Source of the DNA: CADEEN01 sp963816315
GTDB lineage: Bacteria > Pseudomonadota > Gammaproteobacteria > Burkholderiales > Burkholderiaceae_C
DNA: 64,000 bases
Reading direction: 5' to 3'
NCBI GenBank assembly: GCA_963816315.1
Contig: CAWFJZ010000033.1
Location: forward strand, 124,001-188,000
Both the position numbers and the translations under genes were made by a program. The notes under the pieces were generated by a model. The model had not been told where the DNA came from and did not search any database. It was given only the letters and a program-made list of their open reading frames with translations. Positions within the stretch are counted from its first letter, which is position 1, and each line of letters begins with the position of its first letter. Positions 1 through 10,179 of this stretch are shown here, in pieces.

Positions 1-1320
1 TCCGAATACAAGAAGCACATGTCGGAGTACTACGCGCCGAAGAACTTCAACTTCTGGTACTTCTTCGGCGCGCTGTCGCTGCTGGTGCTGGTGATCCAGA
101 TCGTCACCGGCATCTTTCTGGTGATGCACTACAAGCCCGACGCCAATCTTGCGTTTGCCTCGGTCGAATACATCATGCGCGACGTGCCCGGCGGCTGGCT
201 GATCCGCTACATGCACTCGACGGGCGCCTCGGCGTTCTTCATCGTCGTCTATTTGCACATGTTCCGCGGCCTGATCTACGGCAGCTACCGCAAGCCGCGC
301 GAGCTGGTCTGGATCTTCGGCGTGGCGATCTTCCTGTGCCTGATGGGCGAGGCTTTCATGGGCTACCTGCTGCCCTGGGGCCAGATGAGCTACTGGGGCG
401 CGCAGGTGATCATCAACCTGTTTGCGGCCATTCCCTTCGTCGGCCCGGACCTGGCGCTGCTGATCCGCGGCGACTACGTGGTCGGCGACGCGACGCTGAA
501 CCGCTTCTTCGCCTTCCACGTCGTCGCCATTCCGCTGGTGCTGATCGGCCTGGTCGTCGCGCACCTGCTGGCGCTGCACGACGTCGGCTCGAACAACCCG
601 GACGGTGTGGAAATCAAGGCCAAGAAGGATCCGAAGACCGGCATCCCGCTCGACGGCATTCCGTTCCATCCGTACTACACGGTGCACGACGTGCTCGGCG
701 TCTCGGTGTTCCTGATGATCTTCACCGCGATCGTCTTCTTCGCGCCGGAGATGGGCGGCTACTTCCTCGAGTTCAACAACTTCATCCCGGCCGATCCACT
801 GAAGACGCCGGCGCACATCGCCCCGGTCTGGTACTTCACGCCGTATTACTCGATGCTGCGCGCGACGACCGACCCGATGGTCAACGTGTTCTGCTACTTG
901 ATCGGGGCGGCGGCGGCGCTGGCTTTCGTCAAGGGCCGGATGTCGTTTGCGATCAAGGTCGGCATCGCGGTGGCGGCGCTGGTGGCGATCGCGCTGCTGA
1001 AGACTTTCGACGCCAAGTTCTGGGGCGTCGTCGTCATGGGTGGGGCGGTGATGATCCTGTTTGCGCTGCCGTGGCTCGATTACAGCCCGGTCAAGTCGAT
1101 CCGCTACCGTCCGGGCTGGCACAAGTATGTCTATGGGGTTTTCGTGATCGTGTTCCTGATCCTCGGCTGGCTCGGCGTCGAGACGGTCTCGGACGGCAAA
1201 ACCTTGATGGCGCAGATCGGCACCGTTTATTACTTCGGCTTTTTCCTGCTGATGCCTTGGTGGAGCCGCCTGGGCGAGTTCAAGCCCGTGCCAGACCGCG
1301 TGGTCTTCCATGCCCATTGA
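1..1320 (+). CDS. petB: Cytochrome b of the bc1 complex (5' partial)
   Basis: Quinol-oxidising membrane subunit of ubiquinol-cytochrome c reductase (complex III). The reading frame is open from base 1 (S-E-Y-K-K-H before the first Met at base 19). Family members start some 30 residues before the SEYYAPKNFNFW stretch, so the true start lies off the window. Heme-ligand histidine pairs are visible: H66 and H80 counted from base 19, and a second pair 15 residues apart in FAFHVVAIPLVLIGLVVAH. The Qo-site motif is PVWY (bases 823-834), a variant of PEWY. Multiple membrane helices run to the C-terminus. petC follows with an 11-base overlap, so the two are co-transcribed; the Rieske gene is expected just upstream. 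Confidence 0.97.
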   Translation, partial: SEYKKHMSEYYAPKNFNFWYFFGALSLLVLVIQIVTGIFLVMHYKPDANLAFASVEYIMRDVPGGWLIRYMHSTGASAFFIVVYLHMFRGLIYGSYRKPRELVWIFGVAIFLCLMGEAFMGYLLPWGQMSYWGAQVIINLFAAIPFVGPDLALLIRGDYVVGDATLNRFFAFHVVAIPLVLIGLVVAHLLALHDVGSNNPDGVEIKAKKDPKTGIPLDGIPFHPYYTVHDVLGVSVFLMIFTAIVFFAPEMGGYFLEFNNFIPADPLKTPAHIAPVWYFTPYYSMLRATTDPMVNVFCYLIGAAAALAFVKGRMSFAIKVGIAVAALVAIALLKTFDAKFWGVVVMGGAVMILFALPWLDYSPVKSIRYRPGWHKYVYGVFVIVFLILGWLGVETVSDGKTLMAQIGTVYYFGFFLLMPWWSRLGEFKPVPDRVVFHAH

Positions 1321-2104
1321 TGCGATGACGATGAGCAACCACAACGTGATCAAGCGCCTGCTGGCCAGCCTGTTGCTGGCCGCTGCGGGCATCGCCAATG
1401 CGGCCGGCGACGGCGTGGCCTGGGACCACTTCCCGACCGAGAAGCTGGCCGACAAGGCGGCGCTGCAGAACGGCGCCAAGCTGTTCGTCAACTACTGCCT
1501 GAACTGCCACGCCGCGTCGTACATGCGCTTCAACCGCATGCAGGACATCGGCCTCACGCCCGAGCAGATCAAGGCCAACCTGCTGTTCACGACCGACAAG
1601 GTCGGCGAGACGATGAAGGTGTCGATGGACACCAGGAACGCCAAGGAATGGTTCGGCGCCACGCCGCCGGACCTGTCGGTGATCGCGCGCTCGCGCGCCG
1701 GCGCCGGCGGCAGCGGCGCCGACTACCTCTACACCTACCTGCGCACCTACTACCGCGACGACAGCACGCCCACCGGCTGGAACAACCTGGCCTACCCGAA
1801 ATCGGCGATGCCGCATGTGCTGTGGGAGATGCAAGGCGAACGCAAGCCGATCTTCGAGAAGCGCATGGACCATGGCCACGAGGCCGAGGTCTTCACCGGC
1901 AAGTGGGAAATCATCAAGGCCGGCACGCGCGATCCGCGCGCCTACGACAACGACGTCGCCGACCTGGTGGCCTTCATGCAGTGGATGGGCGAGCCGGTGC
2001 AGAAATCGCGCGTCCAGATCGGCGTCTGGGTCCTGCTGTTTCTGGCCGTGTTCACCGTCATCGCCTGGTTCCTGAACGCCGCTTATTGGAAGAACGTCAA
2101 GTAG
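1310..2104 (+). CDS. petC: Cytochrome c1 of the bc1 complex
   Basis: Heme-bearing subunit of complex III that passes electrons from the Rieske protein to soluble cytochrome c. An N-terminal signal segment (LLASLLLAAAGIANAA) precedes the mature protein, the covalent heme site is CLNCH, and the YPKSAMPH stretch carries the likely axial Met. A C-terminal membrane anchor (VWVLLFLAVFTVIAWF) ends the protein. The longest frame starts at 1310 inside petB, but Met codons at 1325 and 1331 fit the signal peptide as well, so the exact start is uncertain. It overlaps petB and is followed by a strong hairpin terminator. Confidence 0.96.
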   Translation: MPIDAMTMSNHNVIKRLLASLLLAAAGIANAAGDGVAWDHFPTEKLADKAALQNGAKLFVNYCLNCHAASYMRFNRMQDIGLTPEQIKANLLFTTDKVGETMKVSMDTRNAKEWFGATPPDLSVIARSRAGAGGSGADYLYTYLRTYYRDDSTPTGWNNLAYPKSAMPHVLWEMQGERKPIFEKRMDHGHEAEVFTGKWEIIKAGTRDPRAYDNDVADLVAFMQWMGEPVQKSRVQIGVWVLLFLAVFTVIAWFLNAAYWKNVK

Positions 2105-2120
2105 CTGCCCGACGCCCGAC

Positions 2121-2164
2121 AGGCGCAGCGGCTGCAGATGCATCCGCTGCGCCTCGTGTTTTAT
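2121..2164 (+). terminator. Rho-independent terminator after petC
   Basis: A perfect 11-base stem (2121-2131 with 2144-2154) around a 12-base loop, followed by a short T-rich stretch (cgtgtttta). It lies 16 bases after the petC stop and before sspA, so it probably separates the pet operon from sspAB. Confidence 0.75.
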
Positions 2165-2202
2165 AGACTCACCGACACAGACAAAGACAGGAGCCCGCCC
2201 CC

Positions 2203-2817
2203 ATGATGGTGCTTTACTCCGGAACGACGGACCCCTACTCGCACCGCTGCCGCTTCGTGCTGTTCGAGAAGGGCATGGATTTCGAGATCCGCGACGTCGA
2301 TGTCTTCGCCAAGCCCGAAGACATCGCGCTGATGAACCCGTACAACGAGGTGCCGATCCTCGTCGAGCGCGACCTGATCCTGTACGAGTCGCACATCATC
2401 AACGAGTACATCGACGAGCGCTTTCCGCACCCGCAGCTGATGCCGGGCGACCCGGTGGCGCGGGCGCGCGTGCGCCTGTTCCTGTTCAACTTCGAGAAGG
2501 AGTTGTTCGCCAACGTCAACATCCTGGAAGGCCGCAGCGTCGCCAAGGGCACTGAGAAGCAATTGGAGAAGGCCCGCGACCAGATCCGCGACCGGCTGAC
2601 GCAACTGGCGCCGATCTTCCTGAAGAACAAGTTCATGCTCGGCGACGACTTCTCGATGCTCGACGTGGCGATCGCGCCGCTGCTCTGGCGGCTGGACTAC
2701 TACGGCATCGACCTGAGCAAGAACGCGCTGCCGCTGCTGAAGTACGCCGAGCGCATCTTCTCGCGGCCGGCGTACATCGAGGCGCTGACACCTTCCGAGA
2801 AGGTGATGCGCAAATAA
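2203..2817 (+). CDS. sspA: Stringent starvation protein A (SspA, GST-fold)
   Basis: RNA-polymerase-associated regulator with a glutathione-S-transferase fold, 204 aa. The N-terminal thioredoxin-like half reads LYSGTTDPYSHRCRFVLFEKG, then NPYNEVPILVERDLILYESHIINEYIDERFPHPQLMPGDPVARA, which is the hallmark SspA segment. The C-terminal all-helical half ends with LDVAIAPLLWRLDYYGI. There is a ribosome site (caggag) upstream of tandem ATG codons. The gene sits between petC and sspB, the usual arrangement in Burkholderiales. In E. coli SspA binds RNA polymerase during starvation and acid stress; the same role is inferred here. Confidence 0.95.
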   Translation: MMVLYSGTTDPYSHRCRFVLFEKGMDFEIRDVDVFAKPEDIALMNPYNEVPILVERDLILYESHIINEYIDERFPHPQLMPGDPVARARVRLFLFNFEKELFANVNILEGRSVAKGTEKQLEKARDQIRDRLTQLAPIFLKNKFMLGDDFSMLDVAIAPLLWRLDYYGIDLSKNALPLLKYAERIFSRPAYIEALTPSEKVMRK

Positions 2818-2821
2818 GGAC

Positions 2822-3334
2822 GTGGCTACCACCCCCATGTCCCCCGAAGGCCAGGGCAGCTCGACGCGGCCCTACCTGATCCGTGCGCTGCACGACTGGT
2901 GCACCGACAACGGCTTCACGCCCTACATCGCCGTGCATGTCGATGGCGCGGTGCAGGTGCCCAAGGAGTACGTGAAGAACAACGAGATCGTGCTCAACGT
3001 CGGCTTCGAGGCCACGTCGGGGCTGAAGCTCGGCAACGACGTGATCGAGTTCAAGGCCCGCTTCGGCGGCCAGGCGCGCGAGATCGTCGTGCCGATCGAT
3101 CATGTGGTGGCGATCTACGCGCGCGAAAACGGCCAGGGCATGGCCTTCCCCGTGCCCAGCGCCGCGTCGTCCGCGGGGCCGTCGGTGCTGCCGTCGTCCG
3201 AAGGCGGCGCGCGAGGCACGCCGCCGCGGCTGACGGCCGTCGATACGCAAAGCTCGAACAACAGCGACGCCGAAAACCCCGAGCCGCCGCCCACGCCGGG
3301 CAGCCCGAAGCCTTCCTTGAAGCGCGTCAAGTAG
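2822..3334 (+). CDS. sspB: ClpXP protease adaptor SspB
   Basis: Specificity-enhancing factor that delivers ssrA-tagged proteins to ClpXP. The N-terminal substrate-binding domain is recognisable (RPYLIRALHDWCTDNGFTPYIAV, then LNVGFEATSGLKLGNDVIEFKARFGG, then VPIDHVVAIYARENGQGMAF). A low-complexity Pro/Ser tail follows and ends in a basic patch, as in SspB proteins whose extreme tail binds ClpX. The start is a GTG at 2822, four bases after the sspA stop, or an ATG at 2837. It forms an sspAB operon. Confidence 0.94.
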   Translation: MATTPMSPEGQGSSTRPYLIRALHDWCTDNGFTPYIAVHVDGAVQVPKEYVKNNEIVLNVGFEATSGLKLGNDVIEFKARFGGQAREIVVPIDHVVAIYARENGQGMAFPVPSAASSAGPSVLPSSEGGARGTPPRLTAVDTQSSNNSDAENPEPPPTPGSPKPSLKRVK

Positions 3335-3335
3335 T

Positions 3336-3418
3336 CCAAGCAACCGCCGCGGATCCGGCTCCGCCGGTCCGCCAGCGGTGCCCCTTGAGGGGAGGCGGCG
3401 AAGCCGCTTCGGGGTGGT
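3336..3418. repeat. Intergenic hairpin repeat, copy A
   Basis: About 80 bases that recur, in reverse orientation, at 57255-57335 and in split form at 30569-30738. Shared parts are an end module (gcaaccgccgcgg-type) and a core with nested palindromes (ccccttgagggg and gcggcgaagccgc, then ttcgggg). It lies between the sspB stop and tRNA-Thr. It is non-coding and resembles the short interspersed hairpin elements common between genes in Burkholderiales genomes. Confidence 0.7.
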
Positions 3419-3433
3419 CCACGTCCTCCGGCC

Positions 3434-3439
3434 TAGAAT
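3434..3439 (+). promoter_or_regulatory. Candidate -10 box of tRNA-Thr
   Basis: TAGAAT, 15 bases before the mature tRNA 5' end, matches TATAAT at five of six positions. No convincing -35 box is seen because the hairpin repeat occupies that region. Confidence 0.35.
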
Positions 3440-3453
3440 CCGCGCCCTGGGCC

Positions 3454-3529
3454 GCCGGCTTAGCTCAGCTGGTAGAGCAACCGCCTTGTAAGCGGTAGGT
3501 CATCCGTTCGATTCGGATAGCCGGCACCA
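3454..3529 (+). tRNA. tRNA-Thr (anticodon TGT)
   Basis: A 76-base cloverleaf: acceptor stem GCCGGCT pairs with AGCCGGC, the D arm is standard (TAGCTCAG...GGTAGAGCA), the anticodon stem ACCGC/GCGGT encloses loop CTTGTAA, giving TGT, and the T arm contains GTTCGATTC. The CCA end is encoded. It reads ACA and, by wobble, other Thr codons. Confidence 0.96.
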
Positions 3530-3572
3530 CACGCGCCGTCAGTAGGCGCGCAGGCGAACCCGTATCGGAAGG

Positions 3573-3863
3573 TCACGAAAGGAACGAGCTTTCAGCTCTT
3601 CGGTCGAGACGTGGCAACAGCTGACGCAGTTTGGCGGCCACCGCCGCATTGGAGACCAACACGGACCAGCCCTCGTCGTCGATCGGACCCGGCCGCAGTT
3701 CGCGGGCCAGGGTGTCGGGCAAGAGCGGCGCGATGGCGGCCATGCGTTGTTCCGATTCGCGCAGTCTCGCGGCCAGGTGCGTCAGGCTGGCACTCGCAGC
3801 GATGGCACCGGCCAGGCTCGTGGGCAGCGGCACTGACACCGTGCTTGATTTGGAGGCTCCCAT
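3573..3863 (-). CDS. DciA-like (DUF721 family) protein
   Basis: A small 96-aa protein, MGASKSSTVS to ESSFLS, divergent from the M23 peptidase gene 18 bases away. The central stretch (RMAAIAPLLPDTLARELRPGPIDDEGWSVLVSNAAVAAKLRQLLPRL) fits the DUF721/DciA pattern, in which DnaB-helicase loading factors keep a compact KH-like core. A longer frame continues upstream, but that part is the antisense of the peptidase gene, so the ATG at 3863 is preferred. No clear ribosome site is visible. Function is inferred from the family and from its conserved position next to the M23 gene and secA. Confidence 0.7.
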   Translation of the reverse strand: MGASKSSTVSVPLPTSLAGAIAASASLTHLAARLRESEQRMAAIAPLLPDTLARELRPGPIDDEGWSVLVSNAAVAAKLRQLLPRLDRRAESSFLS

Positions 3864-3881
3864 CGAGAGGAGTTTAGGCGC

Positions 3882-4865
3882 ATGCAGATCATGATCACCC
3901 ACGGCAGCCTCGCGACGACGCGGGTGCTGCACCTGAACCGCATCCAGATCGGCCTGGCCGTCGCCGCGCTGGCGGTGGTGCTGATGCTGTTCTCCGGTTT
4001 GATCTACCACTTCGTCTTCTTGAAAGCGGCGCGCGAAGGCTGGCCGGTGGTGAGTTCGATCGTGCGCCTGGTCGTGCGCGACGAGTTCGCGCAGCGTGAC
4101 CGCTTCGTGCGCGAGAACCTCGACGTCATGGCGACCAAGGTCGGCGAGATGCAGGCCAAGCTGCTCAAGCTGGAAGCGATGGGCGACCGCGTCTCGGGCC
4201 TGGCCGGCGTCAAGCCCGAGGAGTTCAAGCCGGTGCTGTCGCCGCGGCCCGGGGCGTCGGCGCCGCTGCCCGTCAAGACAGGGCAGGGCGGGCCTTTCAT
4301 TCCGGGCCTGAACGACAGCCAGCGCGGCACGCTCGACGCGCTGGCTGGCAACATCGATCTGATGGACGAGCGCACCGACCAGTACACCGACTTGTTCACG
4401 CTGATCGAGTCGCGCCTGCTCGAAGGCCGGCTGGCGCAACTGCTGATCCCGAGCACGACGCCGGTGGCCGGGCCGGTGGGCTCGGGCTTCGGCTTTCGCA
4501 CCGACCCGATCACCGGCCGCGGCGCGCTGCACATGGGGCTGGACTTTCCGGCCAACGTCGGCACGCCGATCGTCGCTGCCGCCGGCGGCGTCGTCATCAA
4601 CACCGAAGTCCATGCCGCCTACGGCAACATGGTCGATATCGACCATGGCAGCGGCCTGGTGACGCGTTATGCGCATGCCTCCAAGCTGCTGGTCAAGAGC
4701 GGCGATCTGGTCAAACGCGGTCAGGCCGTGGCCCAGGTCGGCAACACCGGCCGCTCCACCGGGCCGCATCTGCACTTCGAAGTGCTGGTCGATGGCGTGC
4801 CGCAGAACCCGGCGCGTTTTCTGGCCGGCCGCGGCAGCGCGGCGAGCAGCCAACGCGCCCGCTGA
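3882..4865 (+). CDS. M23 family metallopeptidase (LytM-type)
   Basis: Membrane-anchored periplasmic cell-wall endopeptidase or divisome activator, 327 aa. A membrane helix at about residues 22-45 (IGLAVAALAVVLMLFSGLIYHFVF) is followed by a helical stalk and a C-terminal LytM domain. The zinc ligands are present: H217 and D221 in HMGLD, and H296 and H298 in HLHFE; the GNTGRSTGPHLHFE signature is intact, so it is probably active. A good ribosome site (gagaggag) lies about 10 bases before the ATG. It stands directly upstream of secA, as in many Burkholderiales. Confidence 0.93.
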   Translation: MQIMITHGSLATTRVLHLNRIQIGLAVAALAVVLMLFSGLIYHFVFLKAAREGWPVVSSIVRLVVRDEFAQRDRFVRENLDVMATKVGEMQAKLLKLEAMGDRVSGLAGVKPEEFKPVLSPRPGASAPLPVKTGQGGPFIPGLNDSQRGTLDALAGNIDLMDERTDQYTDLFTLIESRLLEGRLAQLLIPSTTPVAGPVGSGFGFRTDPITGRGALHMGLDFPANVGTPIVAAAGGVVINTEVHAAYGNMVDIDHGSGLVTRYAHASKLLVKSGDLVKRGQAVAQVGNTGRSTGPHLHFEVLVDGVPQNPARFLAGRGSAASSQRAR

Positions 4866-4891
4866 CCCTGCGCGGGGGCAGGCCCTAAAAT
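4862..4891 (+). promoter_or_regulatory. Candidate sigma-70 promoter of secA
   Basis: CTGACC at 4862-4867 (four of six to TTGACA), an 18-base spacer, then TAAAAT at 4886-4891 (five of six to TATAAT), about 100 bases upstream of the secA ATG. The -35 box overlaps the stop of the M23 gene. Confidence 0.4.
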
Positions 4892-4905
4892 TCTGCGGCT
4901 TTTTG

Positions 4906-4927
4906 CCCATGGCCGGCCGGCCGTGGG
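4906..4927 (+). promoter_or_regulatory. Palindrome in the secA leader
   Basis: Two 11-base arms (4906-4916 and 4917-4927) that are inverse complements with one mismatch and no spacer, lying downstream of the candidate promoter and 62 bases before the secA start. It could fold as an RNA cruciform or hairpin or bind a protein; no function can be read from the sequence. Confidence 0.4.
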
Positions 4928-4989
4928 AACACGCGGCTTGAGGACTGTCCAAAGCACCTCATCTGCGCCACGAACTTACGCACCCGCCC

Positions 4990-7740
<2,751 letters not shown>

Positions 7741-7744
7741 TCGC

Positions 7745-8686
7745 TCAGCCGCGCAGTGCCCAGTGCCAGATCGCGCGATGCTTGGCCCAGAGCCACCACG
7801 CGCGCCACATTCCCAGTCTTGGCTGGTCGATGACATCGCGCACGTAGGCGGCATACGGTGCGACAAAGGCCTGCGTGCGTTCGCGGCAGGTGTCGGGTGA
7901 CAGCGTCTCGCGCCGCGCTCGCTCCTGCTGCACCAACTCCCACGCCACACCTTGCAGCCAACGCGCCGCGCTCGCGTCGATGCCTTCGGGCACGGCCGCG
8001 CCGGCGGGTGAGCGCTCGAACAGCGTCGCGACCACGATCAGCGACATGAAGTACGAACCCAGCGCGCTCAGGTGCACGTCATCGCGCAACAGCGCTGCGA
8101 CGCTGACACCGGCAACGCCGCCCTGCATTACCCGCTCGACCAGCGCTGCCAGCAGCGCCGCCGCGGGCAGAAACTCGACGCGGTCGCTGCGGCCCTCGGC
8201 CGCCAGCGACGCGTTGAGGCGCGTGGCCAGGCATTGCCATACCGGCGAGGCCGCGCGTTCGTAGGCGATCCAGCGTCGCGGATCGGTCTTGTCGTCGAGG
8301 TTCAACCACGACGCATAGAACCACGTGCGGCCGCGCGGGTTGGCCGCGATCAGCCGCTCATGCAGGCGACGCAACTGGCCCGCGCTGTCGTTCCACACCA
8401 GGTTGCCGATGAGCGTGTGCTGCTCGGTGACGAGCAGCGTGTCGAACATCTCTCGTGGCCACGCCCCCGCAGCCACGCGCTCGCGCATCGACGAGCCCGG
8501 CGGCGCATCGCGCTCCCAGTGCCGCAGCGGCGTGCCCAGGCTGGCCGCAATCGCGGCCACGTCGCGCGGCAGCGGCTCATCGAGCAAGCTGTGGCCGGAG
8601 TAGAGGAGGCGTTGCGGCGGTGTCTGGGCGGCCAGGGGCAGGGCCATGCAAAGAACCAGGGCGGTGATGCTGATGTTGCGCGTCAT
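7745..8686 (-). CDS. SGNH-hydrolase-like secreted protein
   Basis: A 313-aa protein with an N-terminal signal peptide (ITALVLCMALPLAAQ). SGNH/GDSL-like features are SGHSL with S33 as possible nucleophile and a late DDVHL with D203 and H205 as possible Asp/His pair. It is clearly homologous along its length to the lipoprotein at 55637-57250: the shared stretches are WINYERAA-P-WQC-like and HERLI-N-like, plus LAAEGRSDR versus LAGEGRGDR. It ends 4 bases past the convergent secA stop and is divergent from argJ. Family members are often carbohydrate acetyl-esterases or transferases, so a role in the EPS is plausible but unproven. Confidence 0.7.
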   Translation of the reverse strand: MTRNISITALVLCMALPLAAQTPPQRLLYSGHSLLDEPLPRDVAAIAASLGTPLRHWERDAPPGSSMRERVAAGAWPREMFDTLLVTEQHTLIGNLVWNDSAGQLRRLHERLIAANPRGRTWFYASWLNLDDKTDPRRWIAYERAASPVWQCLATRLNASLAAEGRSDRVEFLPAAALLAALVERVMQGGVAGVSVAALLRDDVHLSALGSYFMSLIVVATLFERSPAGAAVPEGIDASAARWLQGVAWELVQQERARRETLSPDTCRERTQAFVAPYAAYVRDVIDQPRLGMWRAWWLWAKHRAIWHWALRG

Positions 8687-8705
8687 GCGTGTGCGGGGCG
8701 GCTCC

Positions 8706-8711
8706 TACAAT
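8706..8711 (+). promoter_or_regulatory. Candidate -10 box for argJ
   Basis: TACAAT, 33 bases upstream of the argJ ATG, five of six to consensus. No convincing -35 at a standard spacing. Confidence 0.3.
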
Positions 8712-8744
8712 TCTCGGCCACCTTGCCATCACCCCAGGACCGCC

Positions 8745-9974
8745 ATGCCCGTCAACCTGATTGCTCCTCCGGCCGCCGATCTGCATGCCGTGGCCGGTGT
8801 TCGCATCGGCACCGCGATGGCCGGCGTGCGCAAGGCCAACCGGCGCGACCTCGTCGTCTTCGTGCTCGACGATGGCGCCACGGCTGCCGGCGTGTTCACG
8901 CTGAATCGCTTCTGCGCGGCGCCGGTGCAGGTCTGCCGCGAGCACCTGGCCAAGAGCAGCGGTGTGCGCGCCATCGTCATCAACACCGGCAATGCGAATG
9001 CCGGCACCGGCGCCGACGGCATGAGCCGCGCGCGCCAGACTTGCGACGCGCTGGCGCAGCACTTGAAGATCGCAGCGCAGCAGGTGCTGCCGTTCTCCAC
9101 CGGCGTGATCATGGAGACGCTGCCGGTCGATCGGATCATTGCCGGTTTGCCCGCGGCCGTGGCCGACCTGTCGCCCACGCATTGGCTCGACGCCGCGCAA
9201 GGCATCATGACGACGGACACTTTGCCCAAGGCGGCGAGCCGGCAGATCACGATCGGCGGCAAGACCGTCACCGTGACCGGCATCGCCAAGGGCGCCGGCA
9301 TGATCCGGCCGAACATGGCGACGATGCTCGGCTTCATGGCCACCGACACGGTGATCGAGCCGGGTCTCATGCAAGGCCTGGTGCGCGAGGCCGCTGACCA
9401 GAGCTTCAACCGCGTCACGATCGACGGCGATACCAGCACGAATGATTCGTTCGTGCTGATCGCCACGCAGCGCGCCGGCCACGCGCGCATCACGCAGCTC
9501 GAGTCGCCCGACGGCGCGCTGCTGCGCGAAGCGGTGTTCGGCGTCGCCCGCACCCTCGCGCAGGCGATCGTGCGCGACGGCGAAGGCGCGACCAAGTTCA
9601 TCACCGTGCGCGTCGATGGCGGACGGACGAAGGAAGAGTGCCGCCTCGCCGCCTACGCGATCGCGCATTCGCCGCTGGTCAAGACCGCGTTCTTCGCCAG
9701 CGACCCGAACCTCGGCCGCATCCTCGCCGCGGTCGGCTACGCCGGCATCGGCGACTTGGATCAAGGCCTGATCGACCTCTTCCTCGACGACGTGCATGTG
9801 GTCGTCAACGGCGGCCGGCATGCCGCGTACCAGGAGGCTGACGGCCAGCGCGTCATGAAGCAGGCCGAGATCACGATCCGCGTCGATCTGCACCGCGGCC
9901 CCGCGCATGCGACGGTCTGGACCTGCGACCTGTCGCACGACTACGTCAGCATCAACGCCGACTATCGAAGTTAG
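8745..9974 (+). CDS. argJ: Bifunctional glutamate N-acetyltransferase/ornithine acetyltransferase
   Basis: Arginine biosynthesis enzyme that recycles the acetyl group from N-acetylornithine to glutamate. It is a full-length 409-aa ArgJ: the autocleavage site is the conserved Thr in KGAGMIRPNMATML (T193), which becomes the nucleophile of the beta chain. Other signatures are NTGNANAGTG near the N-terminus, DGDTSTNDSF, and the C-terminal SINADYRS. The ATG at 8745 is chosen because the longer frame is only antisense to the neighbour. It is divergent from the SGNH-like gene, with 58 bases between the starts. Confidence 0.97.
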   Translation: MPVNLIAPPAADLHAVAGVRIGTAMAGVRKANRRDLVVFVLDDGATAAGVFTLNRFCAAPVQVCREHLAKSSGVRAIVINTGNANAGTGADGMSRARQTCDALAQHLKIAAQQVLPFSTGVIMETLPVDRIIAGLPAAVADLSPTHWLDAAQGIMTTDTLPKAASRQITIGGKTVTVTGIAKGAGMIRPNMATMLGFMATDTVIEPGLMQGLVREAADQSFNRVTIDGDTSTNDSFVLIATQRAGHARITQLESPDGALLREAVFGVARTLAQAIVRDGEGATKFITVRVDGGRTKEECRLAAYAIAHSPLVKTAFFASDPNLGRILAAVGYAGIGDLDQGLIDLFLDDVHVVVNGGRHAAYQEADGQRVMKQAEITIRVDLHRGPAHATVWTCDLSHDYVSINADYRS

Positions 9975-10030
9975 GGTTGTGCGGCGGCACGCGCCGCTGC
10001 TACATTGCCTTCACTTCAGCGAGACCCCTG

Positions 10031-10105
10031 ATGACCACCACCCACGACATCCCGAACCGGCGACGACTGCGTCGCTTGTTTGCCGTCGGTGCGCGCATCG
10101 GCTAG
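10031..10105 (+). other. Short Arg-rich ORF, possible leader peptide
   Basis: A 24-codon frame, MTTTHDIPNRRRLRRLFAVG then ARIG, between argJ and the MFS gene. Six of 24 codons are Arg. A GAGA stretch 8 bases upstream is a weak ribosome site. It is followed by a 7-base-stem hairpin (10129-10135 with 10153-10159) and a short T run. In GC-rich DNA Arg codons are common, so chance is a serious alternative. Confidence 0.2.
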
Positions 10106-10128
10106 TTTTCTCGCTCCAGCATCCCGTC

Positions 10129-10170
10129 GGGCCTGCGCTGAGCGATCAGTGTCAGGCCCGAGCTGTTTTG
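10129..10170 (+). terminator. Possible terminator or attenuator hairpin before the MFS gene
   Basis: GGGCCTG at 10129-10135 pairs with CAGGCCC at 10153-10159 across a 17-base loop; gagctgtttt follows. It could end argJ transcription or attenuate the MFS gene, whose start lies about 20 bases beyond it. Confidence 0.35.
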
Positions 10171-10179
10171 TCCGTCACC

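Noticed and set aside
3864..4952. N-terminal extension of the DciA-like minus-strand frame
   Set aside because: This part is antisense to the M23 peptidase; only the last 96 codons look like a protein.
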